Positions 49,568 through 58,210 of a stretch of 64,000 bases of DNA are shown here, one piece after another. A model generated the notes under the pieces. That model saw nothing but the letters and a program-made list of their open reading frames with translations, was not told where the DNA came from and ran no database searches. The stretch spans positions 490,584 through 554,583 of the forward strand of contig CAWKLQ010000012.1 of NCBI GenBank assembly GCA_963850525.1, given 5' to 3'. The position numbers and the translations under genes are program-made. How positions within the stretch are numbered: the stretch's first letter is position 1; every line of letters begins with the position of its first letter. The DNA is from JAEMQF01 sp963850525. GTDB lineage: Bacteria; Pseudomonadota; Gammaproteobacteria; Burkholderiales; Burkholderiaceae_C.

Positions 49568-50278
49568 TTGTTGTCTGACCCGCAGAAGCGGCCCACCGCT
49601 GCCGCCACCATCGAAATGCTGCGCGACAACTCGCTCGCCAGCCTGGCGCAGCGCGAACTCGAGCGGCAAATCATCTCCGGCGAAATCGCCGCGGGGACCA
49701 AGCTCAACGAGGCCGACATCGCCGGTGCGCTCGGCGTGTCGCGCGGGCCGGTGCGCGAAGCGTTTCGCGCGCTCGACCAGGCGGGGCTGGTGCGAGTCGA
49801 AAAAAACCGCGGCGTTTTCGTGCGCCAGGTGTCGCTCGCCGAGGCCAACGAAATTTACGAAGTGCGCGCCGTGCTGGAGGGCCTGATCGGGCGCCTGGCC
49901 GCCAAGCGAATCGACGCCGAGCAGATCGAACAGCTGCGCGGCGTCGTGAAGAAGATGGCGACGCACGACCGCACGCGCAAGGCCGAGGCCTACTTTGCGC
50001 TGAACGTCGAGTTCCACGACGTGCTCGCCAAGGCTGCGCGCAACCAGGCTCTGCTCAACCACTACCGGCGCGTCGTCAACGAGCTTGATCTGTACCGGCG
50101 CGAAACGATTTCGCGCAGCACCGACAACATCCCCATCTCGACGCGCGAACACGAGGCGATCGTCAACGCCGTGTCACAAGGCGACGAGAAACTCGCCGAG
50201 CGCCTGCTCACCGAGCACGTGCTGCAAAGCCGCGAGCGCTTGCACAGCGCCTTGAGCAAACCTCCGGCGCGCGGCTAG
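49568..50278 (+). CDS. phnR: GntR-family (FCD) regulator of phosphonate use
   Basis: A 236-residue transcriptional regulator: N-terminal winged helix (AQRELERQIISGEIAAGTKL, EADIAGALGVSRGPVREAF, GLVRVEKNRGVFVRQV) and C-terminal FCD ligand-binding helices (EIYEVRAVLEGLIGRLAAK, NVEFHDVLAKAARN, EHEAIVNAVSQGDEKLAERL) with His residues for a metal-bound ligand. Position in the island and family match the Burkholderia-type PhnR. The TTG at 49568 is preferred: it follows AAGGAG by 5 nt, whereas the upstream in-frame start (49496) lies in the promoter. It likely binds the TGTTGACAAT sites. Confidence 0.85.
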   Translation: MLSDPQKRPTAAATIEMLRDNSLASLAQRELERQIISGEIAAGTKLNEADIAGALGVSRGPVREAFRALDQAGLVRVEKNRGVFVRQVSLAEANEIYEVRAVLEGLIGRLAAKRIDAEQIEQLRGVVKKMATHDRTRKAEAYFALNVEFHDVLAKAARNQALLNHYRRVVNELDLYRRETISRSTDNIPISTREHEAIVNAVSQGDEKLAERLLTEHVLQSRERLHSALSKPPARG

Positions 50279-50319
50279 CGCGGCAGCCGACCCCTTTCAT
50301 CATCCAACGCAGAACCCTC

Positions 50320-51579
50320 ATGACAGCAGTCAAACAATCGGTCCAGGTGAATGGCATTCCTTACCGCTGGCCCTTGCGGCCCGTGGTCGTGGTGTGCATC
50401 GACGGCGGCGACCCGGCCTACCTGCAGCGCTTTCTGAACGACGGCGCCACGCCCCACATGGCGCGCTTCATCAGCGAAGGTTTTGCGACGGTCGTCGACG
50501 GCTCGATGCCGTCGTTCACGTGCCCGAACAACATGTCGATCATCACCGGCACGCCGACCTCGCAGCACGGCATCTCGGGCAATTTTTTCCTCGACACGAC
50601 GACGTGGAAGCCGGTTGTCATGACAGGCCCCGAGCTGCTGCGCGGCGACACCATCATCAAGAAGTTTGCCGACGCCGGCGCGAAAGTCGTGACGATCACG
50701 GCAAAAGACAAGTTGCGCAAGCAGCTCGGCAAGGGGCTGGACATCTCGCAAGGCCATGTGTCGTTCTCCTCCGAGTTCGTCGAGAAGTGCACCCTGGCCG
50801 AACACGGCATCGAGAACGTGTTGCAGTTCGTCGGCATGGACAAGCCCGACATGTATTCGATGGAGCTCTCGCTGCTGGTGTTGGAGGCCGGCGTCAAGTT
50901 GCTCGAGCAGCGCCGCCCCGACCTGCTCTACCTCTCGCTCACCGACTGGGTGCAGCACAAGTGGTCGCCCGAAGAGCCTGACGCGCGGAGCTTCTACCAA
51001 AAGCTCGACGGCTGCTTCGGCCGCCTCGCGGCGCTCGACGCGACGATTGCGCTCACGGCAGACCACGGCATGAACGACAAGAGCAACGCCGCCGGCGAGC
51101 CCAACGTGATCTGGCTGCAAGACGTTCTCGACGCGAAATTCGGCAAGGGCGAGACGACGGTGATCTGCCCGATCACCGACGCGTTTGTCGCGCACCACGG
51201 GTCGCTCGGCGGCTTCGTCCGCGTCTGGTCGCGCGGCAAGGTCACGGACCGGCAAATCATCGACCACATCGGCGGCATCGACGGCATCGAAATGGCGCTG
51301 GACAAGGCGACGGCGTGCCGCCTGTTCGACATGCCACCCGACCGCGAAGGCGACGTCGCCGTCGTGTCGCGCCACGACGTGTGCATCGGCGCCTCGGCGG
51401 GCAATCACGACCTGACGGGCCTGAAGGGGCACCGCCTGCGCACGCATGGCGGCGTGTCCGAAGCGAAAGTGCCCTTCATCCTGAGTCGGCCACTCAACGA
51501 CGCGTACAAGATGAAAGCGGCGTCGCACACGTTGAAGAGTTACCAGATCTTCGACTTCGCGATCAACGGGACGCTCTGA
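50320..51579 (+). CDS. phnA: Phosphonoacetate hydrolase
   Basis: A 419-residue enzyme of the alkaline phosphatase superfamily that hydrolyses phosphonoacetate to acetate and phosphate using two zinc ions. The metal Asp is in VVCIDGGDPAYL (D28), the nucleophilic Thr in GSMPSFTCPNNMS (T67), with TDWVQHKW, ALTADHGMND and GASAGNHDLTGLKGH providing further ligands. The length fits the family (about 407-420). This is the Pseudomonas-type PhnA, unrelated to the E. coli protein of that name. It lies 41 nt after phnR and 2 nt before the alcohol dehydrogenase. Confidence 0.93.
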   Translation: MTAVKQSVQVNGIPYRWPLRPVVVVCIDGGDPAYLQRFLNDGATPHMARFISEGFATVVDGSMPSFTCPNNMSIITGTPTSQHGISGNFFLDTTTWKPVVMTGPELLRGDTIIKKFADAGAKVVTITAKDKLRKQLGKGLDISQGHVSFSSEFVEKCTLAEHGIENVLQFVGMDKPDMYSMELSLLVLEAGVKLLEQRRPDLLYLSLTDWVQHKWSPEEPDARSFYQKLDGCFGRLAALDATIALTADHGMNDKSNAAGEPNVIWLQDVLDAKFGKGETTVICPITDAFVAHHGSLGGFVRVWSRGKVTDRQIIDHIGGIDGIEMALDKATACRLFDMPPDREGDVAVVSRHDVCIGASAGNHDLTGLKGHRLRTHGGVSEAKVPFILSRPLNDAYKMKAASHTLKSYQIFDFAINGTL

Positions 51580-51581
51580 TC

Positions 51582-52685
51582 ATGGGGGCGGCAGTCACCG
51601 AAGGCCAGATCGCCGTCTACGACGAGCCGAACGCGCCGTTCCAGTTGCGCATGTTCCCGATCCGGCCGCCCAGGGCCGGCGAGGTGCTGGTCAAGGTGCG
51701 CATGTGCACGATTTGCCGCAGCGACATCCACAGCTACCTCGGGCATCGCCCGAACCCGACGCCGGGCGTGCTCGGCCACGAGATCATCGGCACGATCGTC
51801 GAGCTGGGTGAAGGCGTCGTGAAAGACATGCGCGGCGACCCGCTTCGCGAGGGCGACCGCATCACCTGGAGCGAGTACTTCATCCCCGGCGACAACTACT
51901 ACACCGAGGTGCTGGACCTGCCGCAGAAGTCCCCCGGCGTCGACAAATACGGTCACATGGCGGTCACAACCGAGCCGCATCATCACGGCGGCTTCGGCCA
52001 GTTCTGCTACATCCTGCCGAGGTCGTGGATCCTGCGCCTGCCCGATGAGTTGACCGATGAAGAAGCGACTCCCGTGAACTGCGGCGTCGCGACCGTCATC
52101 TGCGTCACCGAGAAAGCCGAAATCCGCATGGGCGATTCGGTCGTCGTGCAAGGCCTGGGCTTGCTGGGCCTTTACGCGTGCGCGATCGCCAAGGCGCGCG
52201 GCGCGCGGCTCGTGATCGGCCTGGACACGGTCGCTTCACGGCGCGAGCTGGGGAAGAAATTCGGCTGCGACCATGTCTTCGATCCATCGGCGATTGCAGA
52301 GGCGGACCTGGTGAAAAAGGTCAAGGCCTTGTGCAAACCCGAAGGCGCGGATGCGGTGATCGAAGTCTGCGGCTACCCGGAAGTCATCCCCGCGGGAATC
52401 CAGATGCTGCGAACCGGTGGCCACTATGTGCTCGGCGGCGTCGTCAACCCGGACTCATTCGTTCGCATCGACGTGAACCAGATCCTGCGCAAGCTGATCA
52501 CGCTGCGCGGCGTGCACAACTACCACCCGCGCCATTTGATCGAGGCGCTCGACTTCGTGACGGTGAACCGCAAGCGCTTTCCGTTCCACGAACTCGTCGA
52601 CGGCAAGTACGGCCTGGGCGACGTCGCGCAGGCCATGAAAGATGCGGCGGACCGAAAGGTGTTGCGCGCAGCGATCGTTCCGTAG
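51582..52685 (+). CDS. Zinc alcohol dehydrogenase, phosphonate-cluster type
   Basis: A 367-residue medium-chain dehydrogenase. The catalytic-zinc region is RMCTICRSDIHSYLGHRP and GVLGHEIIGTIVELGEGV. The structural-zinc four-Cys loop is absent and is replaced by ITWSEYFIPGDNYYTEVLDL. The Rossmann motif is VVVQGLGLLGLYACAIAKARG. This pattern corresponds to the alcohol dehydrogenases proposed to belong to phosphonate catabolism (TIGR03366-like). A hydroxyalkyl-phosphonate oxidation is possible; the substrate is unproven. It starts 2 nt after phnA, so is coupled. Confidence 0.85.
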   Translation: MGAAVTEGQIAVYDEPNAPFQLRMFPIRPPRAGEVLVKVRMCTICRSDIHSYLGHRPNPTPGVLGHEIIGTIVELGEGVVKDMRGDPLREGDRITWSEYFIPGDNYYTEVLDLPQKSPGVDKYGHMAVTTEPHHHGGFGQFCYILPRSWILRLPDELTDEEATPVNCGVATVICVTEKAEIRMGDSVVVQGLGLLGLYACAIAKARGARLVIGLDTVASRRELGKKFGCDHVFDPSAIAEADLVKKVKALCKPEGADAVIEVCGYPEVIPAGIQMLRTGGHYVLGGVVNPDSFVRIDVNQILRKLITLRGVHNYHPRHLIEALDFVTVNRKRFPFHELVDGKYGLGDVAQAMKDAADRKVLRAAIVP

Positions 52686-52755
52686 CAATTCATCATCAAC
52701 GCGCCATCAGAGCGCTGAACACTCAGCTGGTCATTGACTTCATCAGGAGACACAC

Positions 52756-53643
52756 ATGTTGATCCGTTCGATTTCAAGAGTCGCGTTGACGCTCGCCGCA
52801 ACGCTTGTTTGCGCGGCACCGGTTTTCGCCCAACCCAAGTGCGAAGACCCGAAGGTGCTCAAATTCTCGCTCGTTCCCACGCAGGACTCGCTGCGCGAAC
52901 TCGGCTACTACAAGCCCATCCTCGACCAGCTGGGCAAGAACACCGGCAAGAAGATCGAGTTCTACATGCCGACCTCGTATTCCTCGGTGATCGAGGCGCT
53001 GCTCGGCAAGTGGGTCGACGTGGCGGTGCTCGGCCCCGAGGCCTACGTCATCGCGAAATCCAAAGACCCGACGGTGGAAGTCTTCGGCACCTACTCGCGC
53101 CTGAAGAACGGCATCCAGGACGCCGGGCCGGGCTACAAATCCATCCTCATCACGAAGAAGGGCGGCAAGTACGCCGACCTGGCATCGCTGAAGGGTGGCG
53201 TGCTCGCACTCGTGGACCCGGCGAGCACGTCGGGAGGCCTGGTTCCCGAAAATGTGTTTCCCAAGCTCACCAGCCTGCCGCCCCTGAAGACCTACTTCTC
53301 CCGCGTCGTCTACTCCGGCGGGCACGACCTGTCGTCGATCTCGGTCGCGGAAGGCAAGGTCGACGCGGCGTTCGTCGCGAGCCACCGCTTCATGGAGACG
53401 GTGAACGCCGGCAAGGTGAAGCTCGAAGACTTCAACGTGCTGTGGAGTTCGCCGCTGATTCCGCAAGACCCGTTCGTCTACCGCAATACGCTGTGCGACG
53501 ACTTGAAGAAGAAGATTGCCGACACCTTCCTGCTCGTCGATCAGAACGAAGACGGCAAGAAATACCTCGCCAATGTGAAGTCGGAAAAGGTCGTGAAAAT
53601 GACCGACGCCGACTACAACATCGTTCGCGACGCCTCCAAGTAA
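52756..53643 (+). CDS. phnD: Phosphonate-type ABC transporter binding protein PhnD
   Basis: A 295-residue periplasmic binding protein with a Sec signal peptide (ALTLAATLVCAAPVFAQ) and the PhnD-family fold: LKFSLVPTQDSLRELGYYKP, YMPTSYSSVIEALLGKWVDV, VLGPEAYVIA, LVDPASTSGGLVPENVF and YSGGHDLSSISVAEGKVDAAF. It binds a phosphonate, phosphite or a related oxyanion for the PhnCEE importer. The start ATG at 52756 follows CAGGAGACACAC. A 70-nt gap separates it from the alcohol dehydrogenase gene. Confidence 0.93.
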   Translation: MLIRSISRVALTLAATLVCAAPVFAQPKCEDPKVLKFSLVPTQDSLRELGYYKPILDQLGKNTGKKIEFYMPTSYSSVIEALLGKWVDVAVLGPEAYVIAKSKDPTVEVFGTYSRLKNGIQDAGPGYKSILITKKGGKYADLASLKGGVLALVDPASTSGGLVPENVFPKLTSLPPLKTYFSRVVYSGGHDLSSISVAEGKVDAAFVASHRFMETVNAGKVKLEDFNVLWSSPLIPQDPFVYRNTLCDDLKKKIADTFLLVDQNEDGKKYLANVKSEKVVKMTDADYNIVRDASK

Positions 53644-53654
53644 GGCCGCCCCGC

Positions 53655-54440
53655 GTGAGCGCTGTGCCCATTGCGCCCGTGGTGGCGCCTGCCGCTGTGC
53701 TCGAGGTTCGCGACCTGCGGGTGCGCTACGGCTCGGGCAAGGAAATCCTGAAGGGTGTTGCCTTTGACGTCGGGCCGCAGGAGTTCGTCGCCATCATCGG
53801 GCCGAGCGGGGCCGGCAAGTCGACGCTGATCCGCTGCGTGAACCGGCTCGTGCAGGCGACGTCGGGGCAGGTGATCTTCGACGGGCAGGACTTGCTCCAA
53901 CTGGGCGAAGACGCGATGCGCCGGCAGCGCCGCAACATCGGCATGATTTTTCAGGAATTCAACCTGATCGATCGGCTGAGCGTGATCGACAACGTGCTCA
54001 CCGGCCGACTGGGCTACATGGGCAACCTGCGCAGCCTGTTTCGCGCCTACACGAAAGACGACATCGCGAGCGCCGTGCGCCTGCTCGACCGCGTGGGCCT
54101 GATCGAGCACATGGACAAGCGCGCTGACGCGCTTTCCGGCGGCCAGCGCCAGCGCGTCGGCATTGCGCGCGCGCTGATCCAGAGCCCGAAGCTGCTGCTC
54201 GTCGACGAACCCACCTCGGCGCTGGACCCGAAGATTTCGCGCGAGGTGATGGGAATGATCCGCGGCATCGGCCGCGAGTTCCAGGTGCCGGTGCTGTGCA
54301 ACATCCACGACGTCGACCTCGCGCTCGAGTTCTGCGACCGCGTCATCGGCCTGCAGGACGGCGTGAAGAAGTTCGACGGCCCGCCGGCGCGAATCGACAA
54401 GGCGGTGCTGAACGACATCTATTCGATGGAAGTGCTTTGA
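53655..54440 (+). CDS. phnC: Phosphonate-type ABC transporter ATPase PhnC
   Basis: A 261-residue ABC ATPase: Walker A GPSGAGKSTLIRCVN, Q-loop GMIFQEFNLIDRLSV, signature LSGGQRQRVGIARAL, Walker B LLLVDEPTSALDP and H-loop CNIHDVDLALE. The family-specific NVLTGRLGYMGNLRSLF segment identifies PhnC. The GTG at 53655, 11 nt after the phnD stop, is used as start; the frame is open far upstream across phnD, but that extension has no conserved sequence. Confidence 0.92.
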   Translation: MSAVPIAPVVAPAAVLEVRDLRVRYGSGKEILKGVAFDVGPQEFVAIIGPSGAGKSTLIRCVNRLVQATSGQVIFDGQDLLQLGEDAMRRQRRNIGMIFQEFNLIDRLSVIDNVLTGRLGYMGNLRSLFRAYTKDDIASAVRLLDRVGLIEHMDKRADALSGGQRQRVGIARALIQSPKLLLVDEPTSALDPKISREVMGMIRGIGREFQVPVLCNIHDVDLALEFCDRVIGLQDGVKKFDGPPARIDKAVLNDIYSMEVL

Positions 54441-54450
54441 GCATGAGCAC

Positions 54451-55314
54451 ATGCGACCGCATACCACGCAGCTCGAGGGCGCCCCTTTGAGCGCCGTGCT
54501 TGCCCCACGCAGCCATGAAAGTCGCATCGACGAACTCGCTGCGGCGCGGCGCCGCACGCGCCTGCTGCGCTACGCGGGCTACTTCGGCGTGGCCGCGATC
54601 GTCGCCTGGAGCGTCGAGGCAATCGTCATCGGCGACACCGACTGGACCCGCATCAACGCGGCAGGTGTGGCCAAGGCGGCGTGGCGCTTCATCGACTTCG
54701 ACGCGAGCATCCTGCCGAGCCTCTGGGACGCGACGCTCGAGACTGTGCTCATGGCCACACTCGCCACACTGTTAGGCGCGCTGATGGCGATTCCCGTCGC
54801 CTGGCTCGGCGCGACCAACATCTCGCCGCTGGGCCGCGCGAGCTACCTGTTCGGCCGAGTCCTGATGACGCTGTCGCGCTCGGTGCACGAAGTCGTGTGG
54901 GGTCTGGTCTTCGTCGCCGCGGTCGGGCTGGGGGCATTGGCCGGTGTGCTCGCGATGGCGGTGCGCTCGATCGGCTTCATCTCCAAGACGGTCGCCGAGG
55001 CGATCGAAGACGTGAACCCGGGCCCGGTGGAGGCGATGCGCGCGGTCGGTGCGAACCGCTTCCAGGTGCTGATGTTCGGCATCGTGCCGCAGATTTTGCC
55101 GGTCGTGATCGGCAACGTCATTTTCGAGTGGGACGTGAACATTCGCCGCTCCACCATCATGGGGTTGGTCGGCGCCGGTGGTCTGGGCTTGGCGTTGCAC
55201 CGGCAGATGACGGCCTACAACTATGGCGGCATCGCGACGGTGATCTTCGTGATTCTGGTATTGATCGTGCTGGGCGAGTTGTTCTCGGCGTGGGCGCGCA
55301 AGCGGGTGATCTGA
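54451..55314 (+). CDS. phnE: Phosphonate-type ABC transporter permease PhnE, first copy
   Basis: A 287-residue permease with about six helices. Typical PhnE blocks are SLWDATLETVLMATLATLLG, IPVAWLGATNISPLG, LMTLSRSVHEVVWGLVFVAA, and the EAA loop EAIEDVNPGPVEAMRAVGAN followed by FGIVPQILPVVIGNVIFEWD and RRSTIMGLVGAGGLG. It pairs with the second PhnE encoded 1 nt downstream. The ATG at 54451 lies 10 nt after the phnC stop; an earlier ATG nearby is out of frame. Confidence 0.92.
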   Translation: MRPHTTQLEGAPLSAVLAPRSHESRIDELAAARRRTRLLRYAGYFGVAAIVAWSVEAIVIGDTDWTRINAAGVAKAAWRFIDFDASILPSLWDATLETVLMATLATLLGALMAIPVAWLGATNISPLGRASYLFGRVLMTLSRSVHEVVWGLVFVAAVGLGALAGVLAMAVRSIGFISKTVAEAIEDVNPGPVEAMRAVGANRFQVLMFGIVPQILPVVIGNVIFEWDVNIRRSTIMGLVGAGGLGLALHRQMTAYNYGGIATVIFVILVLIVLGELFSAWARKRVI

Positions 55315-55315
55315 G

Positions 55316-56152
55316 ATGAGTCGAAGCGACGCTGCCGCCCGCGCCTTGCCTGAATGGAAGCGCTTCCGCTTTCCGCAAAGCCTCTACAAGTACGGCGCGC
55401 TGCTCGCGGGCCTGGGCTTCATCGGTTGGTCGCTCGACGTGCTGCGCATCGACGTGGAGCGATTGCCGGGATTGTTCGGCCGCATCGGCGACGTGATCGC
55501 GAATCGCTACTGGCCGCCGGATCTGGCACATGTCGCCAAGCCCGACTTCATCGATGCGATCGTCGATACCTTCCAGATGTCGTACGTGGCAACCGTCGTC
55601 GGCCTGCTGCTCGCGATTCCACTCGCCTGGTTCGCCTCGTTCAACATGACGCCGAGCCGGCGTTTTCTCTATCCGGTGTGCCGCCTCTTCATCATGGCGT
55701 GCCGCTCGGTGCACGAAATGATCTGGACGATCGTGCTCGTCGCGATCGTCGGCTTCGGCATGCTGCCCGGAACGCTGGCGATGCTGCTCTTCTGCATCGG
55801 CTTCGGCGGCAAGCTGATGTCAGAGGCGATCGAGGCGATTCGCAAGGGCCCGGTCGAAGCGATCCGCGCCACCGGCGCCGGCCACCTGCAGACCTTCGTC
55901 TTCGCCGTGCTGCCGCAGGTGCGCGTGGCGTGGGCGGGGATTGCGATCTACACCTGGGACGTCGTGTTCCGCGCCTCAACGGTGGTCGGCTTCTTCGGCG
56001 CCGGCGGCATGGGCCATTACTTGCGCGAGAGCGTGCAAAAGGTCGAGTCGCGCCAGGTCTGCGCGATCATCCTGACGATCGTCGGCATCGTCATCGTCGC
56101 CGAGTTGCTGTCGGCGTGGGCGCGTGGGCGCATTGCGCGCGCCGTCGCCTGA
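55316..56152 (+). CDS. phnE: Phosphonate-type ABC transporter permease PhnE, second copy
   Basis: A 278-residue permease homologous to the preceding one: FQMSYVATVVGLLLAIPLAW, IMACRSVHEMIWTIVLVAIV, EAA loop SEAIEAIRKGPVEAIRATGA, and RASTVVGFFGAGGMGHYLRE. Two different PhnE subunits form the channel with PhnC and PhnD. Start ATG is 1 nt after the first phnE stop. It is the last gene of the rightward phosphonate operon and converges on the AgmX-like gene with an 86-nt gap holding no clear terminator. Confidence 0.92.
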   Translation: MSRSDAAARALPEWKRFRFPQSLYKYGALLAGLGFIGWSLDVLRIDVERLPGLFGRIGDVIANRYWPPDLAHVAKPDFIDAIVDTFQMSYVATVVGLLLAIPLAWFASFNMTPSRRFLYPVCRLFIMACRSVHEMIWTIVLVAIVGFGMLPGTLAMLLFCIGFGGKLMSEAIEAIRKGPVEAIRATGAGHLQTFVFAVLPQVRVAWAGIAIYTWDVVFRASTVVGFFGAGGMGHYLRESVQKVESRQVCAIILTIVGIVIVAELLSAWARGRIARAVA

Positions 56153-56238
56153 GGCGCGCCCAACCTGCGCGCGGGCAGGTCAACGCCCGCGTCGGTGGGA
56201 AGCGGCGCGATCAACGGGACGGTTCGACCTCGCAGGCG

Positions 56239-57702
56239 TCACGCCGCCGGCAAAAAGTCGATCGGATAGACGATCGTGATGGACGGTACGCCCGCTTTCG
56301 TGCCGAAATTGAACTTGAGCACGCGATCCACGACCTCGGTCGACAGCGCGGACGAGGCGAGGTCGGTCGACTTGACCGCGCACGCCGACACGTGACCATC
56401 AGGCTCGATGGTCAGGCGCAGCACCATCTTGCCGCGCAAGCTCGGGTCGTTGCGCAACTCGCGGTTGTAGATGCGGTACAGCGCGGCCTTGTAGCGGTCG
56501 AAGACGATCTGGATTTCTTCGTCGGTACGCGATGGGGTTGCACCGTCGCTCATCGGGCGTGCGTCGGCCGCCGCCGCGCCGGTGCTGCTCTCCACGCGCG
56601 CGACCTTCACGCCGGCACGCGCGATGTTGGCGCCGGTGCCGCCACCACCGCCACCGCCGCCACCGCCACCGCCGCCACCGCCACCGCCACCGCCACCGCC
56701 ATCGCCACTTCCAGTGCCCTCGCGGCTGATCGCGGCGACGTTGATGCCGCCGCTGCCCGTGCCGATCTGGGACACGATGAGCGAACGCGTCGACGCTGTT
56801 CCGGCGGCGAGCTGGCCGGTGTCGGTCACCCTGCCTTCCGCGCCCACCTTGTCGGGCACGGAGTCGAGCAGACCGGCGAACTCCTTCTTGAGCGCCAGGA
56901 CGCCCTTCGTTTGCGCCGCCTCGCGTGCCGTTGTCGGCGCCTCGGGAGCAGGCGCTGTCAAGTCGTCCCGGCCAGGCGCTCGATCGACCGCATTCGCGGC
57001 GCTCTTCCGATCCGCCGCCTTGTTCTGCGGCTTCGGGTCCGGGCTCGTCTCCGGTTTCTTCGGCTCTTCCTTCTTCTTGACGACGAGTTCGGCGATGTGT
57101 TCGGGGATGAACGCCTCGCGCTTCGCTTGATGATCGGGCTTGAGATACAGGACGCCCGAGCCGAATGTCAGCGAGAAGAGACAGCAGACGAGCAGGATCT
57201 GGCGGTGGCGCCGGTCGTCTTCACCGTTGCGCGACCAGGGCATCACCATCGGCCGGAACGGAACCTTGGCGGCTTCGCGGGTGACCTCGAAGTCCGGGCG
57301 CATGCTTTCGAGCTCATCCTCGATCGCGATCAGTTCGCCGCCGAGCCCGCGCAGGAGATCGGTCTGAACGTCGATGTCGGACTGGACCTCGTCGCGCCTG
57401 GCCTCGATTGCAGCGACTTTATTGTCGAAGGTGGCAATGTGATCGCGCGCCTTGGCAAGTTGCCCTTCCGGCGAGTGGCCGGTGGACGCACGGTTCCAGA
57501 AGAGGTCCGCGGCGCCGGCTGCGTCGAGCTCGCCCAGGGAGTCGAGGATGCCACCCAGCAGCCGGTACTGGCGTTGCTTGACCGCACAGGCCTGGAGCTC
57601 GACTTCGAGGCCGGCGAGTCGCCGCTCGAGTTCATCGAGGCCTCGGTTGACCTGCTCGATGGCGAGGGACTTTTCTTGCAGTGACAGGGCGTGTGTACTC
57701 AC
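56239..57702 (-). CDS. AgmX/TonB-like transducer with 21-glycine linker
   Basis: A 487-residue membrane-anchored protein. A cytoplasmic coiled-coil-prone region (about 1-140, for example LDELERRLAGLEVELQ) leads to one transmembrane helix at about 168-187 (RQILLVCCLFSLTFGSGVLY). A periplasmic Pro/Lys region (VVKKKEEPKKPETSPDPKPQ) follows, then a run of 21 glycines encoded at 56638-56700. The C-terminal AgmX/PglI TonB-like domain contains FDRYKAALYRIYNRELRND, GKMVLRLTIEPDGHVSA and SITIVYPIDFLP. It should transmit motor energy from the adjacent ExbB/ExbD proteins to the outer envelope. Unlike classic TonB it has a large cytoplasmic N-terminus. It is the last gene of a leftward operon. Confidence 0.8.
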   Translation of the reverse strand: MSTHALSLQEKSLAIEQVNRGLDELERRLAGLEVELQACAVKQRQYRLLGGILDSLGELDAAGAADLFWNRASTGHSPEGQLAKARDHIATFDNKVAAIEARRDEVQSDIDVQTDLLRGLGGELIAIEDELESMRPDFEVTREAAKVPFRPMVMPWSRNGEDDRRHRQILLVCCLFSLTFGSGVLYLKPDHQAKREAFIPEHIAELVVKKKEEPKKPETSPDPKPQNKAADRKSAANAVDRAPGRDDLTAPAPEAPTTAREAAQTKGVLALKKEFAGLLDSVPDKVGAEGRVTDTGQLAAGTASTRSLIVSQIGTGSGGINVAAISREGTGSGDGGGGGGGGGGGGGGGGGGGGGTGANIARAGVKVARVESSTGAAAADARPMSDGATPSRTDEEIQIVFDRYKAALYRIYNRELRNDPSLRGKMVLRLTIEPDGHVSACAVKSTDLASSALSTEVVDRVLKFNFGTKAGVPSITIVYPIDFLPAA

Positions 57703-57724
57703 GACGGAGGAACCTGTTTGTTAT

Positions 57725-58210
57725 TCACTTCTGGTTCACAGCGAACGAGATCTTTCCGTAGCCGGCGTTGCTGCTGGACAGCATGACCTTCTTGAGCACC
57801 TTGAACGGCACGCCGCGGTCGGCCACGACCGTGACCTCGGTGAACACGCCGGCCTGGTCGTTCCGCTTCTCGGCCTCGGCCTTGATGCGCTCGATGGCTT
57901 GGCGAATCGGCGCGATCTCGATTTCCTTGCTCGCCACCACGTCGCTCATCGCGACGACGGGCTCGCCCTGAATGCGCACGTCGCGCTCGGACAGCGTGAT
58001 CACGATGGACTGTCGCGGCAGGGTATCGACGCCGGAGTCGGGAAGCATGACGTGCTCGGGCGGCTCCAGGCTGATGCCGCTCGCCTGGTTGACGAGCAGG
58101 TAGAGCACGAGCACGATGAAGATGTCCATCAGGGACGTCAGCATCATGCTGGCGGTATCGCCCTTGCGGCCCTTGGGCGCCTTCTGCATTTTCAACGACC
58201 CGAGGCTCAC
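57725..58210 (-). CDS. ExbD/TolR-family protein with conserved membrane Asp
   Basis: A 161-residue bitopic membrane protein of the ExbD/TolR family. A basic cytoplasmic start (MQKAPKGRKGDTASMM) precedes one transmembrane helix with the proton-pathway Asp (TSLMDIFIVLVLYLLVNQA). The periplasmic domain has SIVITLSERDVRIQGEPVV and VTVVADRGVPFKVLKKVM. It should form a proton-driven stator with the ExbB-like protein. It overlaps the other ExbD gene by 4 nt and is followed 22 nt later by the AgmX-like gene. Confidence 0.88.
   Translation of the reverse strand: MSLGSLKMQKAPKGRKGDTASMMLTSLMDIFIVLVLYLLVNQASGISLEPPEHVMLPDSGVDTLPRQSIVITLSERDVRIQGEPVVAMSDVVASKEIEIAPIRQAIERIKAEAEKRNDQAGVFTEVTVVADRGVPFKVLKKVMLSSSNAGYGKISFAVNQK

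Noticed and set aside
55354..57684. 776-codon plus-strand frame over the second phnE and the AgmX-like gene
   Set aside because: It crosses two convergent supported genes in other frames and translates the glycine run into a Thr/Ala repeat; a GC-rich artefact.
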